DNA from: Asterias rubens
Taxonomy: Eukaryota; Echinodermata; Asteroidea; Forcipulatida; Asteriidae
Direction: 5' to 3'
Length of the DNA stretch: 64,000 nucleotides
NCBI RefSeq assembly: GCF_902459465.1
Contig: NC_047062.1
Location: forward strand, 26,033,866 to 26,097,865
The number at the start of each line of letters is the position of its first letter. Positions within the stretch are counted from its first letter, which is position 1. The notes below the pieces were generated by a model that was not told the origin of the DNA, did no database searches, and worked only from the letters and a program-made list of their open reading frames with translations. The translations under genes and the position numbers were made by a program. This document shows positions 56,991 to 64,000 of this stretch, piece by piece.

Positions 56991-57539
56991 GTTACCTTAT
57001 TTCCTAAAGTGTGGGTTTCTATCTTCATTTGAAGAATAAAATTAGTCAAAATTAAACAGCAAGATAAGTAAATTTCCTCAAAGAGGCCTTGCAACTACCA
57101 ACTAGAAACCTGACTTGTTTAATATCACACACACTGCATGTATTATTATCTAATTATAGAAAGACTCTGCTATTGTGTTTACATTTATACCACAGATCCT
57201 CTCGGTTGGTAAACAGTTTGCAACAGCAAATACTATTTTCTAATTTAGTTATAAATAATATTTTAGGCAAGATTCAACGGATATTCAAAGCAGATGAAAA
57301 GACAAAAATATTTCTAATCTAAATATGAGCTATAAAAAAAAAAAAATCTAGAATTTCTTTTTAATTTTCCAATAAGTTAATGTAAGCTTATAGCTGACCC
57401 GATGGCTAAGAGAGTACAGAATTTATAATTTGAATTCACACACTTCATGATTGAATAGGTTTAGTTAAAAGACAAAATATACATTTTCTAGTGACACGAT
57501 AAACAGAAACATCGCCCCAAGATGAAGGAATAAACATTC

Positions 57540-59345
57540 TGGTATTTCATATGGTAAACTCAGCACCCAAACTGTTGGACTCTGATTATGGTGGTATGTC
57601 TGATCCCATGAGTGATTTACTAGGATCCTTCCACACTCTAACAAAACCATACACCATATGGTAAACACAGCACCCAAACTGTTGGATTCTGATTATGGTG
57701 GTTTGCCTGATCCCATGAGTAATTTACTAAGATCCTTCCTCATTCTAACAAAACCATACACCATATGGTAACTCAGCAGCCAAACTGTTGGACTCTGATT
57801 ATGGTGGTTTGCCTGATCCCATGAGTGATTTATTAAGATCCTTCCTCATTCTAACAAAACCATACACCATATGGTAACTCAGCAGCCAAACAGTTAGACT
57901 CTGATTATGGTGGTAAGCCTGATCTCATGAGTGATTTATTAAGATCCTTCCACACTCTAACAAAACCATACACCATATGGTAACTCAGCAGCCAAACAGT
58001 TAGACTCTGATTATGGTGGTAAGCCTGATCTCATGAGTGATTTATTAAGATCCTTCCACACTCTAACAAAACCATACACCATATGGTAACTCAGCAGCCA
58101 AACAGTTAGACTCTGATTATGGTGGTAAACCTGATCTCATGAGTGATTTATTAAGATCCTTCCACACTCTAACAAAACCATACACCATATGGTAACTCAG
58201 CAGCCAAACAGTTAGACTCTGATTATGGTGGTAAGCCTGATCTCATGAGTGATTTATTAAGATCCTTCCACACTCTAACAAAACCATACACCATATGGTA
58301 ACTCAGCAGCCAAACAGTTAGACTCTGATTATGGTGGTAAGCCTGATCTCATGAGTGATTTACTAGGATACTTCCACACTCTAACAAAACCATACACCAT
58401 ATGGTAACTCAGCAGCCAAACAGTTAGACTCTGATTATAGTGGGATGTCTGATCCCATGAGTGATTTATTAAGATCCTTCCACACTCTAACAAAACCATA
58501 CACCATATGGTAACTCAGCAGCCAAACAGTTAGACTCTGATTATGGTGGTAAGTCTGATCTCATGAGTGATTTATTAAGATCCTTCCACACTCTAACAAA
58601 ACCATACACCATATGGTAACTCAGCAGCCAAACAGTTAGACTCTGATTATGGTGGTAAGCCTGATCTCATGAGTGATTTATTAAGATCCTTCCACACTCT
58701 AACAAAACCATACACCATATGGTAACTCAGCAGCCAAACAGTTAGACTCTGATTATAGTGGGATGTCTGATCCCATGAGTGATTTATTAAGATCCTTCCA
58801 CACTCTAACAAAACCATACACCATATGGTAACTCAGCAGCCAAACAGTTAGACTCTGATTATGGTGGTAAGCCTGATCTCATGAGTGATGTATTAAGATC
58901 CTTCCACACTCTAACAAAACCATACACCATATGGTAACTCAGCAGCCAAACTGTTGGACTCTGATTATGGTGGTAAGCCTGATCTCATGAGTGATTTATT
59001 AAGATCCTTCCACACTCTAACAAAACCATACACCATATGGTAACTCAGCAGCCAAACAGTTAGACTCTGATTATGGTGGTAAGCCTGATCTCATGAGTGA
59101 TTTATTAAGATCCTTCCACACTCTAACAAAACCATACACCATATGGTAACTCAGCAGCCAAACTGTTGGACTCTGATTATGGTGGTAAGCCTGATCTCAT
59201 GAGTGATTTATTAAGATCCTTCCACACTCTAACAAAACCATACACCATATGGTAACTCAGCACCCAAACTGTTGGACTCTGATTATGGTGGTATGCCAGC
59301 CCTTATCACCCATGAGTGATTTATTCTAACATAACCCAACACCAT
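57540..59345. repeat. Seventeen-copy minisatellite, about 106-bp unit
   Basis: The unit reads ACACCATATGGTAACTCAGC, AGCCAAACAGTTAGACTCTG, ATTATGGTGGTAAGCCTGAT and CCTTCCACACTCTAACAAAA. The outermost units at both ends carry CACCCAAACTGTTGGACT-type variants, whereas most of the middle ones carry AGCCAAACAGTTAGACT. This gradient is expected if central units were homogenised. Confidence 0.9.
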
Positions 59346-60290
59346 ATGGTAACTCGACACCCAACCTGCCTGATCCCATATAAAGAATAATCCTCAGTCG
59401 CAGTCCAACCTTGAAATACACCAACACAATCGCAAAACAAAATATCTGCACAAAATGTAAATATGCCAATCAATATGTATTGCGTTGATTTTTCTGTTTC
59501 TAAATGACAAATGTGTTCACTATAGATACATCTCTATGGACATCTATGGAGTCCAATTTCATAGAGCTACTTCTAAAGCACCTTTGTCTGTTGAACCAGC
59601 TCTATTAAACTGGGCCCTGCTTTTACTGCAGTAGAAACTTAAATTAATATTGTGATAAAATAATCATAACATAACAGTATGGTAAATTGATTGCTTTACA
59701 TCAGTACAAAAACATCCTGAGTATCAGAAATTAACTTGAAGAATGTATTGCTTGTTAAAGCATGGAGTTAGGTTAGACTACCTTTCTCTATGCTCAAAGG
59801 ATGTTAACAAAGACAATGTACAGAAACAAAATTTTTGAATCAAATTAGAGAAAATTAAAAGATGTGGTGCCAAAAAATTTCTGAAGTAAAGAAATAAATA
59901 TAAAAAAGGCTTGAAGAAGTTGCCAAAGTCTCAAATCCTACAAGTCGTGGCAGGCATTTTTACACATGCCTTGAAGATGATCAGAGCATAGGCGTACTGA
60001 TTGAAATGTTGAGAGAATAAATAGGAGAATAAATCCAGAATAAATAGCAAGACAGGTTCTTGAGAACAAGTTAACGCAATCTGACTATACAAGAAATACT
60101 TGTCTTGCCTGGTCCACTGATTGTGTGGAATGTGTTGATTTGTTGCCAAGACAACTTACTGAAACTAAGGAGTTGACATACCATCTCAGCAATCAGCATC
60201 ACTGAGAGAAATAGTTGTGAGAAAAGTTGTTACATCCAATTTGACTACAGAATGACATAGAAACTACATAGGTTTTGAAACTGTGAGAAG
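59346..60290. other. Non-coding interval
   Basis: AT-rich sequence downstream (minus sense) of the small candidate gene; may be its 3' UTR or an intron. No domain recognised. Confidence 0.4.
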
Positions 60291-60563
60291 TCATATCTTT
60301 AAAAGAGGATGTTGTGAGGTAGACCTAGCATTATCTTTGGTTTCATTAACTCTCCCTAAAGTATTGGGTGATGTTCTATTACGTCTCCTTAGCAGCCATC
60401 GGTGAGGTGAATATGGCACCGGGCTAACGGCAGTCATCCTATCCTCACTTGGTACATTACCATTTACAGGAGATGGGGATCTAGACGACCACCATGATAG
60501 CTTCTTGTCTTTCTCTTTCTTATCCTCCTTAGACTACCTCCCAAGGTTACAAGCGGCGCCCAT
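60291..60563 (-). pseudogene. Small basic protein with putative N-myristoyl start, broken by one in-frame TAG
   Basis: From ATG at 60563 the frame reads MGAACNLGR, a TAG stop at 60536-60534, then 80 more codons (SKEDKKEKDKKLSWWSSRSP through VNGNVPSEDRMTAVSPVPYS to HRWLLRRRNRTSPNTLGR and ..QHPLLKI) and a TGA. The Met-Gly-x-x-Cys start fits N-myristoylation plus palmitoylation, and the Lys-rich stretch that follows is typical of membrane-tethered small proteins. The coding character of the second part and its being in frame with the ATG argue against chance. Alternatives: the first part ends at a GGGAG/GTAGTC donor and the second is another exon after TAG; or a nonsense allele or sequencing error. 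No family recognised. Confidence 0.45.
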
Positions 60564-60599
60564 GTTTTCCAAAAGTTGAAACAGGAGTTTATTCTTGTA

Positions 60600-61165
60600 T
60601 TAAATTTATTAATTAAGAAATGCCCTTTGATGAAGAATACACATTGTATTTAATTCACAACCTCTTGATAGGGAGGAAGGGTCGGTGGCACTCGACCGAA
60701 CGTTGTACGAGTAAGTTCTGTACAGGCTTTTGTATCGAGTGCCCGCCTTCGGAGCCAATTCAATTAGTATTTTTCTCGCCATTTATTCGTAGCAGTGAAA
60801 TAAAGTGCTCAAATTAGTTTTTGTCGGGATCCCGACAATATATCACGTGACCAATTCTTATGTGTTTTATCCGTAATTCTCCGCTAACGAGAATTTATAT
60901 TGTTTTACCGTTTTCTCAAAAAGTAAAGCATTTCATGGACTAATATTTCAAGAGAAGTCTTTCACCATTACCTTCTGTAAACCCTGTAAATTATTTTTAA
61001 ATCTGTGAACTTTTTTTGTCCGTACCGAAAGTGTCTAATGGCTTTAAAACCATCCGATTCCTCACCCCTGTAAATACTACACGACTGCCATTGGTTACTG
61101 CAGCGTGCAGACCGTGTGAAAAAGTTAACACCTCCTTTGTAAACTAACTGTTCCACTATGGCTAG
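60600..61165. other. Non-coding interval
   Basis: Contains a palindrome GTCGGGATCCCGAC (60824-60837) near AATATATCACGTGAC. No gene was supported. Confidence 0.4.
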
Positions 61166-61169
61166 TAAA

Positions 61170-61570
61170 AACAATGCAGTAAAACATTGTCTGGCGGTTG
61201 ATACTATAATTAATTTTAACTTGGTTTCGGGTGGTTCCATCGATGTTTAACCAAGGGGGTGGGGTGTCTGGCGGGCCCAATGCAGTAAAACTTGTGTGTG
61301 TCGGTTAATACTTGTGTTAAGAAGAGTGTTATTGGTCATTTCAACTTGGTTTCAGGTGGTTCCACCACCGATGTTTTACCACGCTGCGGGTGGGGATGTC
61401 TGATGGCGGGCCCGATGCAGCAAAATATCAACTTCGTTTCAGGTGGTTCCTCCGATGCTTAAACCGGGGGGGGGGGAGTAGTCTGGCAGGCTTATGCAGC
61501 AAAACATTGTCTAGCGGCTGATACTGGTATAAAGAATAGTGTTTTATAGGCATATTGGTCATTTCAACTT
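61170..61570. repeat. Imperfect tandem repeat, about three to four units of 100-150 bp
   Basis: The blocks CAACTTGGTTTCAGGTGGTT, CCGATGTTTAACC, GGCGGGCCCAATGCAGTAAA and CATTGTCTAGCGGCTGATAC recur in order with indels and a variable poly(G). Confidence 0.75.
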
Positions 61571-61616
61571 TAACCAAAGTGCTCTCGGCTGCCGGTCTAT
61601 CTTCGTACTTAGTGGA

Positions 61617-61938
61617 TCTCAACATATGCATAAAGTAATAAACCTGTGAAAATTTCAGCTTAATCGGTCGTCGAAGTTGCGAGATAATAATGAAAGAAAA
61701 ACACCCTTGTCACACGGAGTTATGCACTTTCAGATGCTTGATTTCGAGTCCTCAAGTTCAAAATCTGAGGTCTCGAAATCAAATTCGTGGAAAACTGCTT
61801 CTTTCTCGAAAACTACATTACTTCAGAGGGAGCCGTTTCTCACAATGTTTCATACTATCCTCCCCATTACTCGTTACCAAGAAAGGTTTTGTGCTTATAA
61901 TTATTTTGGGTAATTACCACCAGTGTCCACTGCCTGTA
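61617..61938. mobile_element. GGCAGTGGACACTATTGG-family MITE, left end lost
   Basis: Starts inside the element (CATATGCATAAAGTAATAAA) and ends ACCAGTGTCCACTGCCTGTA. The interior palindrome CCTCAAGTTCAAAATCTGAGG is kept. Confidence 0.8.
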
Positions 61939-62111
61939 ACCCCTAAAAATCAGGTCATTTGTAAAATGACCTGAAAACAAAGTGTTGTTCAGTATAGATA
62001 AATGACAGTTTAACGGATAACAAAACAACCAAACAAGCATTGCCTTACAATGTTCTTACCTTGGGGGGGGGGGACTCAGTTACAGGACCTTACAACAATT
62101 ACATTGTACGA

Positions 62112-63055
62112 CATGGTAAGATGATGGTAGATACATGAAATGACTAAACAGTATTCTATTTCAATGCACTGGTACGCTCCCACTCTGATAAAATCGAAAC
62201 CAATATGGTGTTATTATACTCATGTCCAACAGTGTCATTGAACCTAGATAGGTTATCTTGAATCCATTGTATGGGTAAGTTTAAATTGATACACAATGAA
62301 TGGAAATAACAGATCAGCTTCTGTGACACTTTGCAGTTCATAGTTTCAAGGTTGTTGGTTAAAACCTTTATGGTGCAAGGGCTGTCTTATTGAGTGTTTG
62401 TTTTTAATTAAACAGTCGATTTTAATTTCGTATTTGTATTTCGAAAAAACAAATAAAGTCCAAGTTCCCCAACCACACCTAGCTAAACAGCATGCCAGTT
62501 TTCCTGTAACCAGTTGTTTAATAATAATGTTCAAGTGTACTGCAAAAACTGGCGGGGTCGTTTAAATCCACACCACGGGTGTTGTCACATGCCGAGAAGA
62601 GAATCAAAATAATACACCATAGAGTGTTAAAGTAACACCCACTTCTTTAAAATAAACTGCATTAGTGTTATTCTAACACCATATATGTTGTTATTTTTTA
62701 TTCTTTCTTTGGCCTTTTATGGTGTCAGTTTTAACACCCCAGTTTTCCCAATGAGTATTGCTGATGCATCACTCATGGTTAGTCGTAACTTCATGAAAGA
62801 AGGTCCATTTGTAATTTGTTGAAGCTGTATTTTGTTGTATCATTTTTAACAGATACAAAAACTCAAAGTGTAAACCAGAAATTGGTCATTAACCATTTCT
62901 TTTTTTTTTACATACAACTTTCCTATACATCCTTCATTTCAATGTTAACCATACTCGGAGATCAAAGTAATGATATCGGGATGTTGCATGGACCTGGTAA
63001 CACTTTTACTCGTACTCAAATTCCCAACGTAGGCCTACGCATACTCGAGTAGGTC
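62112..63055 (-). pseudogene. Diverged duplicate of the gene 1 promoter and first-exon start
   Basis: 62114-62365 aligns by eye with 4413-4700 (GAGTATAATA.., GATAACCTA.., CATTGTGTATCAA.. against CATTGTCTTTCAA.., CAACCTTGAAACT), and 62855-63055 with 4740-4900 (GTAAACCAGAAATTGGTCAT; GTAGGCCTACGCATACTCGA). The intervening 62370-62850 is extra sequence holding paired GGTGTTA/TAACACC blocks. The ATG is kept (62114), but the signal peptide is replaced by a 12-codon frame ending in TGA beside a poly(C) run. No discoidin exon follows, so it is a decayed fragment. Confidence 0.55.
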
Positions 63056-64000
63056 TGCTATTTTTTTCTTTTCTTTTTTTAATGCAAGTCGCCCAAAACA
63101 AGGCTAAAAGCCACTCTAGGTAAAGGGCTCAGAAAACATAAACATGCAGAAACTCAGTTGAGGTGAAAGTAGGAATTGATATTCCTCTTAAAAGATGGAA
63201 GATCATAGGATGAAGGGAAACATGCACCAGGCAAGGAGTTCCAAAGAGATGCAGGACTAGGGAAAAAGCTACTGAAGTAGCTCTTTGTTCTACATCTCGG
63301 CACAGCTGCAGTATATTTGGATACCTATGTGTATTTGGTACCCGGTGTGGCGGTTTCAGTAATCCGTCGTGTTCAGTTTTCCGGGTGACGTAGTCAGACA
63401 AAAATACCGCTGCGAGAACCCTGGCGAGTACTGTAATTCTCTCAGTGACCCCAAATTGTTTCTATAATACGATTCTTTTCTGTTTAGTCACATTCTCTTG
63501 CTCCATCTTTATTCATGCGTACAACTTTAATCAGGTCACACTGCTTGTATAAAAAACAAACCCCATTTCTCATTTGAAAATATAAATTCTCTCATACGAT
63601 CCACGCGTTCGTTATCACTGCACCGAGTGGTATCATGGCACCTGGCATTGATCTCACCACCAGTGTATTTATACCAGAGGGCCTGGACGTACTTTATGTA
63701 GGACATCAAACACAATGTCCACAGATATACACTGATTTACACTTACACAGTTTGAAGATAATGAGTAGATAACTTAAAATATTACTTGCTGAAGTGCTGT
63801 AGTTTTTGGAAAAGAGTAAACAATGTCATGAAAATAATGTTTGTCTCAGTGCAGTGATCAATGAGACAAAAATTATGTTAGCATGTTAAAAACGTATTTA
63901 AAGGTAGGCCTACGCTTTCTATTATCATTATCTTCACACGGTGTAATGTAAATACTATGTGGACATTGTGTTTTTTTGTTACACAAAGTCTGTAAAAAGG
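63056..64000. other. Right-edge interval, no gene supported
   Basis: 63120-63430 has an open minus frame and a plus reading with KEFQRDAGLGKKLLK-like text that may be an unclassified retroelement remnant. The remainder is AT-rich and featureless. Confidence 0.35.

Overview
The window is eukaryotic and animal: small exons with GT-AG (and one GC-AG) introns, about 60-65% AT, dense short palindromic transposons, tRNA-derived SINEs, LINE fragments and metazoan domains (F5/8 type C, SRCR, THAP, IFI6/IFI27-like, COQ3). The SRCR/discoidin proteins, the multiplied IFI27-like genes and the style of dispersed repeats suggest an echinoderm, probably a sea star. That is an inference from recollection, not from a database search.

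Layout. 0-14.1 kb, minus strand: two paralogous secreted receptor-like genes. Gene 1 (4413 to 710) has a signal-peptide exon and a complete F5/8C (discoidin) domain over three exons; it runs off the left edge. Gene 2 (14094 to 9916) has the last F5/8C exon followed by two SRCR exons, all joined in phase 1. A THAP-domain ORF lies in an intron of gene 1, and LINE fragments and MITEs fill the gaps. 15.1-24.8 kb: five tandem units of a 1.7-2.5 kb satellite, each carrying a degenerate 5S rRNA-derived segment. 24.8-25.8 kb: 17 copies of a short hairpin repeat separated by poly(A) runs. 25.8-35.8 kb: a nearly identical 5.0 kb tandem duplication.

26-55 kb, plus strand: a cluster of IFI6/IFI27 (ISG12)-like genes. 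These are two recent twins (26215-28897 and 31240-33928), an older relative with a different N-terminus (35361-37125), two orphan first exons (30333, 39037), an intact short form (47377-50830) and a frameshifted short form (53064-54577). All share a phase-1-bounded Gly/Ala-rich membrane exon; the long forms add an Asp-rich tail exon. COQ3 (ubiquinone O-methyltransferase, 41947-44867) sits inside the cluster on the same strand, with a 78-bp minisatellite in its third intron.

55-64 kb: a repeat carrying both a hammerhead-like motif and a histone-type 3' stem-loop, a 17-copy 106-bp minisatellite, a small candidate gene broken by one in-frame stop, and a diverged copy of the gene 1 promoter/first-exon region.

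The points most worth following are the 5S-derived satellite, the hairpin array abutting the duplication, the histone-stem-loop repeat, and the IFI27-like cluster with swapped N- and C-terminal exons. Gene models come from reading splice sites and phases by eye; no alignment program or transcript data were used.
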